The notes: generated from the letters alone by a model not told the origin. 64,000 nt of DNA from Kluyvera sichuanensis (GCF_014218705.1 NZ_JABBJF010000007.1:121713-185712), one strand, 5' to 3'. Shown: positions 49,216 to 58,280, numbered from the stretch's first letter. Numbers and translations are program-made.

Positions 49216-51213
49216 ATGGCGGAGCACAGTGAAGTTTTACCGCAGGGTGAATTATCTACGCATACCTATGAGATGCAGGTAAGTTTGAGCGTCTTAGGGC
49301 ATCTGGGTATCAATCTCTATAGTAATGTGGCTGCAGTGATTACTGAAACTGTTGCTAATGCTTGGGATGCTGATGCTTCCGAGGTTCATATAAAACTTAC
49401 CCCTGATGAGATCACTATATCAGATAATGGTTTTGGAATGACCATCAATGATATGAATTCAAAATACCTAACTGTTGGTTACCAAAAAAGAAATAATAAA
49501 GACCAACTTTTAACTCCTAAGGGGCGTTTGCCCATGGGAAGGAAAGGTATTGGTAAATTATCATTATTTTCGATTGCAAAGACTGTTATCGTTGAATCTA
49601 TCAAAGATGGCGAGCAGCATGGCTTAATTATGGAAGTGCCGGCAATTGAACATGCTATTAAGAGTGGCGCAGGTAGATATTACCCGGAGCCGCTTGATGC
49701 GTCTCAAGTTACTGTTAGCCAAGGTACTCTTGTGACTTTACGAGATTTAAATCGTTCCCGAATACCTGCAACTGCATCAGCGCTGCGTAAAAAATTAGCC
49801 AGACGATTCTCAATTATTGGTAGCAATGATTTTAAAGTTTATGTAGATGGGGTTGAGGTTACTGCAAAAGAACGTGAGGATTTAAAGCATGTTCAATTTG
49901 TGTGGGATCTTAATTCTGGAATAGATTTTTTAAAGGAATGTCCAGGGCTAATTACAGTAACTGATATCTCCTCTGCTTTGGTAGAGAGTCCGCATTTCGA
50001 TCCAAAATGGAACATTAAAGGATGGATTGGAAGTATTAAACAACCTAGCCAATTAAATACCCCAGAAGGGAATCTTAACAGCATAGTTGTTTTGTCTAGG
50101 GGAAGACTGTTCCAAGAAAATATTTTGGATGATATCAATGATGGCGGTATATATACAAAATATCTAACTGGTCAGCTTGAAGCGGATTTTTTAGATACAG
50201 ATGAAGATGAAGATATTGCAACAAGCGATAGACAACGAGTTGTTGAGGATGATCCTAGATATCAATACCTTAAATCATTAGTTAAAATTGCATTGCGAAA
50301 AGTAGCTGGTCAATGGAGTACTTTACGTGAAATGCAAGGTGCTAAGGAAGCAAAAGAGTCAAACCCTGTTCTTGTTGAATGGATTAGCTCTTTAAAACCA
50401 GCTTCACAAGGATATGCGGAAAAGATGATTGCTCAGATTGAGTCTTTACCTTTAGAAGATAAGCCTCAAGAGAAAAAAGAGTTATTTAAGCACGCTATCT
50501 TTGCGTTTGAACGTTTGCGAATAAAAGAAATGTCACGGGAATTAGCCGAGGCAGTTATATTTAATGCTGAAAAACTCTTACCGCTTCTAGAAAAGCAAGA
50601 TGATCTAGAGGCTACGTTATATTATGAAATAGCAAAAAGTCGAGTGGATGTTATCCAAAGCTTCAAGGGGCTGGTTGATAACGATGAGAAGGAAAAGGTT
50701 TTACAACGTTATCTTTTTGAGCACCTTTGGCTATTAGATCCTTCTTGGGAAAGGATTGATGGTTCCCCATTAATGGAATCTAGAGTTAACCAAGAGTGGG
50801 ATAAAATTGATGCTGGACTTACTGATGATGAGCGAAAAGGACGTATGGATATAAAATATCGTTCATCGGCAGGTAAGCATATTATCATTGAGCTTAAAAG
50901 AGCAAGTGTTTTGACCTCTGTTGCAACTTTGGTTGCTCAGGGAAATAAATACAGACAAGCTGTAATTAAATGTGCTAAAACTGTGGATCCATCATCAACG
51001 CCATCAATAGACGTAATTTTTGTTTTGGGTCGTGAACCTTCAGATTATTCTTTCGATCCTTCATATACTAACCTTCAGTTACAGTCCGTTAATGGCAGAG
51101 TTGTTTACTATGACGGTTTAATCAATAGTGCTCAAAATTCGTATCGGGAATACACTGAGAAGCAAGCGACCGTTGCTCGGATTGCTGAGATTGTAAAAAA
51201 ACTAGACGACTAA
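49216..51213 (+). CDS. GHKL (MutL/MORC-type) ATPase with C-terminal PD-(D/E)XK nuclease
   Basis: A 665-residue protein. The N-terminal GHKL fold shows the N box ITETVANAWDADA (Glu44, Asn48), the G1 box SDNGFGM (69-75) and the G2 lid GRKGIGKLSLFS (108-119). A middle alpha-helical region follows. The C-terminus has RMDIKY with Asp545 and IIELKR with Glu559-x-Lys561, the PD-(D/E)XK nuclease pattern. MutL/MORC-like ATPases paired with methyltransferases have been proposed as restriction systems in comparative genomics. It is the AT-rich partner of the methyltransferase 15 bases upstream. Confidence 0.88.
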   Translation: MAEHSEVLPQGELSTHTYEMQVSLSVLGHLGINLYSNVAAVITETVANAWDADASEVHIKLTPDEITISDNGFGMTINDMNSKYLTVGYQKRNNKDQLLTPKGRLPMGRKGIGKLSLFSIAKTVIVESIKDGEQHGLIMEVPAIEHAIKSGAGRYYPEPLDASQVTVSQGTLVTLRDLNRSRIPATASALRKKLARRFSIIGSNDFKVYVDGVEVTAKEREDLKHVQFVWDLNSGIDFLKECPGLITVTDISSALVESPHFDPKWNIKGWIGSIKQPSQLNTPEGNLNSIVVLSRGRLFQENILDDINDGGIYTKYLTGQLEADFLDTDEDEDIATSDRQRVVEDDPRYQYLKSLVKIALRKVAGQWSTLREMQGAKEAKESNPVLVEWISSLKPASQGYAEKMIAQIESLPLEDKPQEKKELFKHAIFAFERLRIKEMSRELAEAVIFNAEKLLPLLEKQDDLEATLYYEIAKSRVDVIQSFKGLVDNDEKEKVLQRYLFEHLWLLDPSWERIDGSPLMESRVNQEWDKIDAGLTDDERKGRMDIKYRSSAGKHIIIELKRASVLTSVATLVAQGNKYRQAVIKCAKTVDPSSTPSIDVIFVLGREPSDYSFDPSYTNLQLQSVNGRVVYYDGLINSAQNSYREYTEKQATVARIAEIVKKLDD

Positions 51214-51284
51214 ATTGTAAGCATCTGCTGAATGCATGACTATGCTGCATGAATATGAATGATCGTTATAGGATCCTCTATGTC

Positions 51285-51311
51285 AAAGCCCGCCAGTTCT
51301 GGCGGGCTTTT
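51285..51311 (+). terminator. terminator closing the inserted module
   Basis: A perfect 12-bp stem AAAGCCCGCCAG/CTGGCGGGCTTT, drawn with a 2-base loop, is followed by T, 72 bases after the ATPase stop and 45 before cos. Confidence 0.85.
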
Positions 51312-51356
51312 GCTTATATCATGCAGGTGCATGAAAACCACTATGTAAAGCGGGCA

Positions 51357-51375
51357 GGCGTGGCGGGGATACGAG
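51357..51375. other. cohesive end site (cosN), 186/P2 type
   Basis: GGCGTGGCGGGGATACGAG matches the 19-base 186 cohesive end (GGCGTGGCGGGGAAAGCAT, as I recall it) at its first 13 bases and diverges after. Its position between gene A and gene Q is that of cos in P2-type genomes. Terminase P and M should cut here when packaging. Confidence 0.8.
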
Positions 51376-51474
51376 CGCGCGGCAGTGGGTTTAAATGAGG
51401 TTTCAAGATCCTTGTCTCATTTTCGTTTAAAGGGAAGTATTACCCTACATTCAACATGTGGAATGGAGATAGAC

Positions 51475-51657
51475 ATGGCATTTCAAATTGAGGCTGTTTG
51501 CCCCTGCTGTGGGGTTATTGCAAGTGGTGATCTGAACAAAATTGAAGACGTGTTTGGCTTTAGGACGGTGGAAGGAGAGCGATTGATCCCTCAATCGTAT
51601 TGCCGAAAATGTCGTAGGTTAAGATGTTCCCCAAATGATAAAAAGTGCGGGGCTTAA
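51475..51657 (+). CDS. small zinc-binding protein next to cos
   Basis: A 60-residue protein with two Cys pairs (CPCCG near the start; CRKCRRLRC near the end) and an extra CGA end, a probable zinc ribbon. It is not the Ogr/Delta family, whose sequence differs. The ATG at 51475 has GGAG 6 bases upstream; the frame extends upstream to 51385 across cos-proximal DNA. The Cas2-like gene begins 3 bases after its stop. Confidence 0.65.
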   Translation: MAFQIEAVCPCCGVIASGDLNKIEDVFGFRTVEGERLIPQSYCRKCRRLRCSPNDKKCGA

Positions 51658-51660
51658 AGG

Positions 51661-51930
51661 ATGGCTATTTATTGTATAACCTATGACTTGAAGGCTCCGG
51701 GAAGAAACTACGATGCGGTTTTTGACTATCTAAAGCAGTTTACGTACTGTAAATATCTTGAATCATTTTGGTTAGTAGATACAACGCTGACCGCAGCTCA
51801 ACTACGTGATGGACTCAAAGCCAAGGTCGATAGTAACGATATTGTATTTGTAGCTCGTTTAAAAGGGGATTGGGCATCAAGGCATTATCCATGCGGTGAA
51901 TGGTTAAACTCCGAAAAAAGAAATTGGTAA
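51661..51930 (+). CDS. Cas2-like (SinR-family) small protein
   Basis: An 89-residue ferredoxin-fold protein. The start MAIYCITYDLKAPGRNYDAV resembles the first strand, Asp and helix of Cas2/VapD-type proteins, with strands ESFWLVDT and DIVFVARL later. There is no Cas1, no other cas gene and no CRISPR array in the window, so it is a solitary member, often annotated SinR family. It lies between cos and Q and reads toward Q. A hairpin follows its stop. Confidence 0.75.
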   Translation: MAIYCITYDLKAPGRNYDAVFDYLKQFTYCKYLESFWLVDTTLTAAQLRDGLKAKVDSNDIVFVARLKGDWASRHYPCGEWLNSEKRNW

Positions 51931-51936
51931 TGGATA

Positions 51937-51957
51937 AGGCCGCTCAGTCCGCGGCCT
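51937..51957 (+). terminator. hairpin after the Cas2-like gene
   Basis: The stem AGGCCGC/GCGGCCT with a 7-base loop sits between the Cas2-like gene and the convergent portal gene. An AT-rich stretch follows, so it may work in both directions. Confidence 0.7.
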
Positions 51958-51985
51958 ATATTAATGATTTAATTGGTTGATTTTT

Positions 51986-53032
51986 TTAATCTTTTTCATT
52001 CTGAATATCCAAAATGTATGGCTCGAAACGAATAACTTCGTCGCCAAGCCAGTTATTAAGTTCTTGCAGGCGCTTTTGCAGAGGTATCAACTCGTTGCGA
52101 ACAAAGACGCGGCTGGCTTTCTCCACATCCCCAAATCCCCCAACATTACTTGGCATAATCCCCATCATCTGAGGCGGGACGCGGTGCGCTGCCATCATGT
52201 CGTCCCGGCTGACGTTCTTAATGTTCAGAAACTCATCTTTTGCCGCGACCTCTGACAGTGGGATGATCTGGATGCCGTCCTTTTTCCCGTTAGGCGAGTA
52301 CATGAACAGGTTACGGAAGTTGCCCGGCCCTTTGGCACTTTTCATCGCCTGGCGGATGTTGTCTACATCCCCCTGGTTCTGCGCGGCGTCAGTCATGTAC
52401 ATGATAAAGCCAGCATGGCTGCCGTTGATGTAATACTTACGGCGGAACAGCGTTGCGGACTCATTCAGCAGCGCAGATGGAATAGCGGACAGATAGCCGG
52501 GCAGTCCGTAAATCTCTTGGTTAATATCCGGCTCAATAAGGTGAAAGACGCTGCCTGCTGTAAACTCATACGGCTGCGTTGTAAAACCATATTGCACATA
52601 CCAGTAAGTATCGAGGTCCACCCCACGGCGGGTAAATTTCGCCAGTGCTGGTTCCAGCGAAAGCACGCCGCCGAGCCGGTTGGTGCGCTTCTCCAGATAG
52701 GCGTTACCAAAAACCAGATAATCCTGCACAAAACGGGTAAATGCCTGCTGGCTTAGCAGGCGGTGCGGAATGTAGGTGCTGCTGAGAATGTCTCGTTTAA
52801 CGGCAAGCGGTGAGCTGTGATGAACAGCTGCGCGGTAGGTGCGCGCCAGCCCGTCAAAACTTACAGGTGGCTCATACCATCTGTCCATCTGCACGCATTC
52901 CACATAATCCAGCAACTCGCGGCGATCCAGTACCGGGATCGGGTCGCCAAAGCTGAATGTTTCTGCCGCTGCGCCGCCGCTGGTTTTTGTGCTGTGATTA
53001 GCCGCGGCGCGGCGGTTCTTACGTTTGCCCAT
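51986..53032 (-). CDS. Q: portal protein Q
   Basis: Head-tail connector subunit of the P2 Q family; 348 residues, close to P2 Q. Typical segments are FSFGDPIPVLDRRELLDYVE near the N-terminus and FHLIEPDINQEIYGLPGYLSA. It forms the dodecameric portal through which DNA enters the capsid. It is transcribed leftwards with terminase P, whose stop overlaps its start by 1 base. Confidence 0.95.
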   Translation of the reverse strand: MGKRKNRRAAANHSTKTSGGAAAETFSFGDPIPVLDRRELLDYVECVQMDRWYEPPVSFDGLARTYRAAVHHSSPLAVKRDILSSTYIPHRLLSQQAFTRFVQDYLVFGNAYLEKRTNRLGGVLSLEPALAKFTRRGVDLDTYWYVQYGFTTQPYEFTAGSVFHLIEPDINQEIYGLPGYLSAIPSALLNESATLFRRKYYINGSHAGFIMYMTDAAQNQGDVDNIRQAMKSAKGPGNFRNLFMYSPNGKKDGIQIIPLSEVAAKDEFLNIKNVSRDDMMAAHRVPPQMMGIMPSNVGGFGDVEKASRVFVRNELIPLQKRLQELNNWLGDEVIRFEPYILDIQNEKD

Positions 53033-54795
53033 CAGAAAATCTCCACAATGTTGCTGCTATTGGCGGCCTCGCCCTGCAGCGGTTCGTTAAACAGCGCGTG
53101 CATCGTTGCCCAGGCCAAATCTGCATGGCTGGCTTCTTCACTGCGGCTGGCTTCATATGTCGGGCGGTTGCCGCTGGCGGTGGTGGCCCGGCGGATTGCC
53201 ATAAAGGATTGCGCTATGTCGGTGTGCCCGGCGTCGAACTCCAGGCGGCGGTGGCTGATAATGTCGTATGCCTTGAGGACCAGGGCGTTTTTGACGTTCG
53301 GGTTATAGACGAACTCGCGGACGGCGGGGAAAAAGGCTTTGACGTTCTCATAGACGCCGTGGCCCACGCCGGTCGAGTCGATGCCGATATAGGTCACGTT
53401 GTATTGCTGCGTGAGAGCTTTGATAGCGTCGGCCTGTGCGCGGAAGTCCATTCCGCGCCACTGGCGGCGCTCCAGAATACGGAACTTGCCGCCCGATACT
53501 GATGGCGGGGCAATGACGACGCACCCGGCGCTATCACCGTTCTGCGTACCTTTCGCCGGGTCATAACCGATCCAGACTTCACGCCAGCCAAACGGACGCA
53601 GCGCCAGCGCCTGAAAATCAGACCAGACTTCCCAGCTATCCACCATGCAGGCCTGCAGCTCGCTGAGCGGGAACACTGACGCCAGATCGTCAATAAATTC
53701 ACACATCAGCAGGTTCTGGTATTCGTCAGGGCTGTATTCCATGCGCAACTGGTCGAGGTCGAACAGGTTACAGCCACCGCGCACGGCATCCTCAACGGTG
53801 ACGATCTGGCGGTATTGTCCATCCGGACAAAGCACGCCGCGCGCCAGATTGGCGTGGGTCAGGTCAATGTCTACCTTGTCAGCTTTTGCGCGGCCCCGAT
53901 TGAACAGGGCGCCGGACCAGAACGGATAGGCGCTGTGGGTCAGGCTGGACGGCGTGGAAAAATAGGTTTGCCGCCATTTTTTGTGAATCGCCATCCCTGA
54001 TGCCACTTTGCGCAGCTCCTGGAATTTCGGTATCCAGAAATATTCATCAAGGTAAAGGTTGCCATGGTAGCTCTGCGCGGTGCGGGCGTTTGTGCCGAGG
54101 AAATACAGCGTTGCGCCGTTGCTGAGCGTCATCGGGTCGCCTTTCAGCTCCACATCAACCTCTTTTGCAAAGTCGATGATGTATTGCTTAAAGACGTGCG
54201 CCTGCGCCTTGCTGGCGGAGAGAAATATTTGATTGCGCCCGGTGGTGATGGCGTCGATCAGCGCCTCGCGGGCAAAGAAATACGTTGCGCCTATCTGACG
54301 GGATTTAAGCAGGTTGCGGATGCGGTGCTTAACGCCTGCCTGCCACCAATGGCGCTGATATTCGAACATGCCGCCACGGAATATTTCTTCCAGCTTTTCG
54401 ATCTGCTCATCGGTGAAAACGTTCTTTTCAGGCTGGCGGCGAGGGCCTTTGTTGCGGTTGGCAACTTTCGGATTTAAATCTGCCTCGTTCCCGCCATTGT
54501 TGAATTTCCCGATCCGGGCGTGGCGCTCTGACTGACGTGCCAGTAGGTCAATTTCCTTAAAGTCTTTCCCTTCTTTCTGCTCCTTCATGATGAGCTGGCA
54601 ATAGCGGGCTGCAGTGGTGAGCTGCATCTGATCGAGTGGGCCATACTCGCCCCACTTATCACGCTTTTTCCAGCTGTGAACGGTTGCAACTTTCTCGCCC
54701 AGCATTTCAGCAATGCGGGCTACGCGGTATCCCTGAAAATACAGCAGCATTGCCTGCCTGCGGGGATCGAGGTCTGCGGGGGTCATGGTTTCCAT
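53032..54795 (-). CDS. P: terminase large (ATPase) subunit P
   Basis: DNA-packaging motor of 587 residues. The N-terminal helix-turn-helix (MLLYFQGYRVARIAEMLGEK) is followed by a phosphate-binding region (LLKSRQIGATYFFARE) and the conserved YLDEYFWIPKF Walker B segment. A C-terminal RNase H-like part (IGYDPAKGTQNGDSAG) completes it. It acts with M at cos. It is transcribed leftwards from the divergent promoter region at 54796-54935. Confidence 0.95.
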   Translation of the reverse strand: METMTPADLDPRRQAMLLYFQGYRVARIAEMLGEKVATVHSWKKRDKWGEYGPLDQMQLTTAARYCQLIMKEQKEGKDFKEIDLLARQSERHARIGKFNNGGNEADLNPKVANRNKGPRRQPEKNVFTDEQIEKLEEIFRGGMFEYQRHWWQAGVKHRIRNLLKSRQIGATYFFAREALIDAITTGRNQIFLSASKAQAHVFKQYIIDFAKEVDVELKGDPMTLSNGATLYFLGTNARTAQSYHGNLYLDEYFWIPKFQELRKVASGMAIHKKWRQTYFSTPSSLTHSAYPFWSGALFNRGRAKADKVDIDLTHANLARGVLCPDGQYRQIVTVEDAVRGGCNLFDLDQLRMEYSPDEYQNLLMCEFIDDLASVFPLSELQACMVDSWEVWSDFQALALRPFGWREVWIGYDPAKGTQNGDSAGCVVIAPPSVSGGKFRILERRQWRGMDFRAQADAIKALTQQYNVTYIGIDSTGVGHGVYENVKAFFPAVREFVYNPNVKNALVLKAYDIISHRRLEFDAGHTDIAQSFMAIRRATTASGNRPTYEASRSEEASHADLAWATMHALFNEPLQGEAANSSNIVEIF

Positions 54796-54841
54796 GGCTC
54801 AAACATACGGCCTTGATTGCAGCCTTTCCCTGACTGCGTTT

Positions 54842-54859
54842 TGTGTGGTTTATCGCACA
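54842..54859. promoter_or_regulatory. Ogr/Delta activator site of the P/O late promoters
   Basis: TGTGTGGTTTATCGCACA fits TGT-N12-ACA with dyad symmetry. It lies between the divergent genes P and O, where P2 has late promoters for both directions. Confidence 0.8.
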
Positions 54860-54935
54860 AGGTGCGCGCGTTGTTTCACCCCCTCCATCACAGCAAACAT
54901 AAGGCTCCAGTAAGTTTTCTAACGGAGCACAGCTC

Positions 54936-55769
54936 ATGACAGTGAAAGCAAAGCGTTTCCGTATTGGGGTGGAAGGTGCCACCACTGACGGACGCGAAAT
55001 CCAGCGTGACTGGCTGATTCAGATGGCTGCCAGCTATAACCCGTCGGTCTATACCGCGCTGATCAACCTTGAACACATTAAATCCTACATGCCGGACAGC
55101 ACTTTTAACCGTTACGGCAAGGTAGCGGCGCTGGTTGCAGAGGAAATCAGTGATGGCCCACTGGCGGGCAAGATGGCGCTTTATGCCGATGTGGAGCCAA
55201 CGGATTCACTGGTGGAACTGGTTAAAAAAGGCCAGAAGCTGTTCACCTCCATGGAGGTCAGCCCGAAATTTGCGGATACCGGTAAAGCCTATCTGGTGGG
55301 GCTGGCAGCAACTGACGATCCGGCAAGTCTGGGCACGGAAATGCTGGCTTTCAGCGCCAGTGCTGCGCATAACCCGCTGGCGAACCGCAAGCAGAACCCT
55401 GAAAACCTCTTTTCCGCCGCAGCAGAAACGGTGATCGAACTGGAAGAAGTCCAGGACGAAAAGCCGAACCTCTTTTCCCGCGTTGCTGCGATGTTCAGCA
55501 AAAAAGAACAAAGCGACGATGCGCGATTCTCTGATGTGTATAAAGCCGTGGAGCTGCTGGCAACTGAGCAGCAGAGCCTGGGCGACAGCACGCAAAAATC
55601 CTTATCTGAGCAGGGCACGCGCCTTTCTGAACTGGAAACAGCGCTGCAGGCGCAAACCACGGCATTTGCCGAGCTGCAGCAGAAGCTGAGCCAGGAAGAT
55701 AGCCGCAAAGATTTTCGCCAGCGTACGCCGGGCGGCTCTGCGCCTGCTGGCTCCCTGACCAATTGCTGA
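54936..55769 (+). CDS. O: capsid scaffold and protease O
   Basis: A 277-residue scaffold that shapes the procapsid and then cleaves N, O and L. The N-terminal serine-protease domain shows Asp18, His47 (NLEHIKSYM) and Ser105 (LFTSMEVSP), aligning with the catalytic residues of P2 O. The C-terminal half is the helical scaffold. It is the first gene of the rightward late operon. Confidence 0.94.
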   Translation: MTVKAKRFRIGVEGATTDGREIQRDWLIQMAASYNPSVYTALINLEHIKSYMPDSTFNRYGKVAALVAEEISDGPLAGKMALYADVEPTDSLVELVKKGQKLFTSMEVSPKFADTGKAYLVGLAATDDPASLGTEMLAFSASAAHNPLANRKQNPENLFSAAAETVIELEEVQDEKPNLFSRVAAMFSKKEQSDDARFSDVYKAVELLATEQQSLGDSTQKSLSEQGTRLSELETALQAQTTAFAELQQKLSQEDSRKDFRQRTPGGSAPAGSLTNC

Positions 55770-55785
55770 TGGAGCATAAAACCCG

Positions 55786-56862
55786 ATGAAACAGAAAACT
55801 AAATTTGCATTCAATGCCTACCTGCAGCAGCTGGCCCGCCTGAACGGTGTGGAGGTGGAGGAGCTTTCCAGCAAGTTCACCGTTGAGCCGTCCGTACAGC
55901 AGACGCTGGAGGATGAGATCCAGCAGTCCGCTGCATTTCTGACGCTGGTTAACGTCTCGCCGGTAGATGAACAGTCCGGGCAGCTGCTGGGGCTGGGCGT
56001 AGGTAGCACCGTTGCCGGAACCACCGACACCACCAAACAGGACCGTGAGCCTACCGATCCGATGGTGATGGTGGATGTGGAATACAAATGCGAGCAGACC
56101 AACTATGACACGGTGCTGACCTACGCGAAGCTGGACCTGTGGGCTAAATTCCAGGACTTCCAGGTGCGCGTGCGTAACGCCATCATCAAGCGTCAGGCGC
56201 TGGACCGCATCATGATTGGCTTTAACGGCGTGAACCGCGCCAAAACCTCTGACCGTTCCGCTAACCCTCTGCTGCAGGATGTGAACAAAGGCTGGCTGCA
56301 GAAAATCCGCGAAGATGCACCGGATCACGTTATGGGCAGCACCACCAAAGACGGCGTAACCACTAAAGGCGCGGTGAAAGTGGGTAAAGGCGCGTCGGGG
56401 CTGGATGAAAAAGGCTACGAAAATCTGGACGCCGTGGTGATGGATGCCGTCAACGAGCTAATTGATGTGGTGTACCAGGACGATGATGAACTGGTGGTGA
56501 TCTGTGGTCGTGAGCTGTTGTCCGACAAGTATTTCCCTCTCGTCAACAAAGACCAGGAAAACAGTGAAAAGCTGGCTGCCGATCTCATTATCAGCCAGAA
56601 ACGCATGGGTGGCCTGCAGGCGGTCCGCGCGCCGTTCTTCCCGGCAAATGCCCTGCTGATCACTCGTCTGGATAACCTGTCCATTTACTGGCAGGCAGAT
56701 ACCCGCCGCCGTTCTGTCATTGATAACCCGAAACGCGATCGCATTGAAAACTTTGAATCGGTCAATGAGGCGTTTGTGGTGGAGGACTACCGCTGCGCGG
56801 CCCTGGTCGAAAACATCGAGTACGGTGATTTCAGTACTCCAGCACCAGATGCCGGGGAGTAA
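55786..56862 (+). CDS. N: major capsid protein N
   Basis: The main shell protein of the icosahedral head; 358 residues against 357 in P2. The early segment (QQTLEDEIQQSAAFLTLVNV) and the HK97-fold segment YWQADTRRRSVIDNPKRDRI near residues 304-323 are typical. It is matured by cleavage by O. It starts 16 bases after O and is followed by M after 3 bases. Confidence 0.96.
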   Translation: MKQKTKFAFNAYLQQLARLNGVEVEELSSKFTVEPSVQQTLEDEIQQSAAFLTLVNVSPVDEQSGQLLGLGVGSTVAGTTDTTKQDREPTDPMVMVDVEYKCEQTNYDTVLTYAKLDLWAKFQDFQVRVRNAIIKRQALDRIMIGFNGVNRAKTSDRSANPLLQDVNKGWLQKIREDAPDHVMGSTTKDGVTTKGAVKVGKGASGLDEKGYENLDAVVMDAVNELIDVVYQDDDELVVICGRELLSDKYFPLVNKDQENSEKLAADLIISQKRMGGLQAVRAPFFPANALLITRLDNLSIYWQADTRRRSVIDNPKRDRIENFESVNEAFVVEDYRCAALVENIEYGDFSTPAPDAGE

Positions 56863-56865
56863 TGC

Positions 56866-57516
56866 ATGAGCCTGAGTCCCGCAAGGCAGCACCGCCTGCG
56901 CGTCCAGGCTGAACAGGCCGCCCGGCAGGGCGGCAGTGTTCGCCACGCGTCAGGTTATGACCTGATGCTGCTGCAGCTGGCGGAGGACCGCCGCCGCCTT
57001 AAAGGCATTCAGTCCACGGTAACAAAGGCGCAAATCAAAGTTGAGCTGCTGCCTAAGTATGCCGCCTGGGCGGAGGGGGTGCTGGCTGCCGGAGGTACGC
57101 AGCAGGACGATGTGCTGATGTTCGTGATGCTCTGGCGTATTGATGCCGGTGATTATGCCGGAGCGCTGGAAATCGGGCGTCATGCATTGCGTCAGGGTTG
57201 GGTGATGCCAATTGGCAATCGGAACGTGCAGACGGTGCTGGCGGAAGAAATTGCAGACGCGGCGCAAAGCGCCCTGATTGCCGCAACGGGCTTTGACGCT
57301 GAGCCGCTTCTGCAGACGCTGGACCTTACCGCCGATCACGATATGCCGGATCAGTCACGGGCGCGACTGCATAAAGCAATCGGCCTTGTGCTGGCTGAAT
57401 CCAGCCCCGCATCAGCGCTTAACCACCTCAACCATGCGCTGCAGCTCGATAACCACTGTGGCGTGAAGAAAGATAAACAGCAACTGGAGCGCCGTTTGCG
57501 CGCCGCCGGTAGCTGA
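56866..57516 (+). CDS. M: terminase small (endonuclease) subunit M
   Basis: A 216-residue P2 M-family protein that binds and nicks cos together with P. Its start (MSLSPARQHRLRVQAEQAAR) and the segment VLMFVMLWRIDAGDYAGALE are characteristic. It is a little shorter than P2 M. A GC-rich gap of 93 bases separates it from L. Confidence 0.93.
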   Translation: MSLSPARQHRLRVQAEQAARQGGSVRHASGYDLMLLQLAEDRRRLKGIQSTVTKAQIKVELLPKYAAWAEGVLAAGGTQQDDVLMFVMLWRIDAGDYAGALEIGRHALRQGWVMPIGNRNVQTVLAEEIADAAQSALIAATGFDAEPLLQTLDLTADHDMPDQSRARLHKAIGLVLAESSPASALNHLNHALQLDNHCGVKKDKQQLERRLRAAGS

Positions 57517-57609
57517 CCGAACGTGCCCCGCGCACGGGCGGCACGGGGTGGCGAAAGGCAACGCCACATCAAAACCCCGTCCACCGCCCTCTAATCTGGA
57601 GAAAGCCGC

Positions 57610-58074
57610 ATGAAGTTTGTTGCGCCCGAACAGGCACCGGAACAGGCCGAAGTCATCAAAAATACGCCGTTCTGGCCTGATGTTGATTTGTCGGAATTTC
57701 GCAGCGTGATGCGAACGGACGGCACGGTGACGGCACCACGTTTAAAGCAGTTGATCCTTTCTGCTATGTCAGAGGTTAACGCAGAGCTTTACACCTTCCG
57801 CCAGCGCCAGCAGATGCTGGGGTTTATGACGCTGGCAGATGTGCCTGCGGAGCAGCTGGACGGTAAAAGCGAGCGTATCCACCACTATCACAATGCTGTT
57901 TTTTGCTGGGCGCGTGCGCAGGTCAATGAGCGTTATCAGGACTATGACGCCACGGCGTCCGGCGTGAAGCGGGGAGAGGAGCTGGCGGAGGCCAGCGGCG
58001 ACCTGTGGCGGGATGCCCGCTGGGCTATCAGCCGGGTACAGGATGCGCCGCACTGCACGGTGGAGCTGATCTGA
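57610..58074 (+). CDS. L: head completion protein L
   Basis: A 154-residue head completion protein of the P2 L family, added after packaging to stabilise filled heads. The segment FWPDVDLSEFRSVMRTDGTV near the start is typical. It begins at an ATG with GGAGAA upstream, and its stop overlaps the X start (TGATG). Confidence 0.93.
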   Translation: MKFVAPEQAPEQAEVIKNTPFWPDVDLSEFRSVMRTDGTVTAPRLKQLILSAMSEVNAELYTFRQRQQMLGFMTLADVPAEQLDGKSERIHHYHNAVFCWARAQVNERYQDYDATASGVKRGEELAEASGDLWRDARWAISRVQDAPHCTVELI

Positions 58075-58277
58075 TGAAAGTGCGTGCGTACCAGAATGAC
58101 ACGGTGGACGCGCTTTGCTGGCGTCATTACGGACGCACGCAGGGCGTCACGGAACAGGTACTGCAGGCAAATCCGGGGCTGGCTGAATATGGCCCATTTT
58201 TACCACACGGCCTGCAGGTGGAGCTGCCGGATATTGCCACCACGACCACGGTGCAGACCGTCCAGCTATGGGACTGA
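58074..58277 (+). CDS. X: tail protein X
   Basis: A 67-residue protein, the same length as P2 X, with a LysM-like layout: DTVDALCWRHYGRTQG, then NPGLAEYGPFLPHGLQVELP. It is needed for tail assembly. It is coupled to L by the TGATG overlap, and the holin gene follows after 3 bases. Confidence 0.94.
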   Translation: MKVRAYQNDTVDALCWRHYGRTQGVTEQVLQANPGLAEYGPFLPHGLQVELPDIATTTTVQTVQLWD

Positions 58278-58280
58278 ACT

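Noticed and set aside
51661..51930. CRISPR-Cas locus
   Set aside because: The Cas2-like protein is solitary; no array of spaced repeats and no cas1, cas3 or effector gene is visible in the window.
55495..56328. 277-residue minus-strand ORF
   Set aside because: Antisense to O and N, both of which are certain structural genes.
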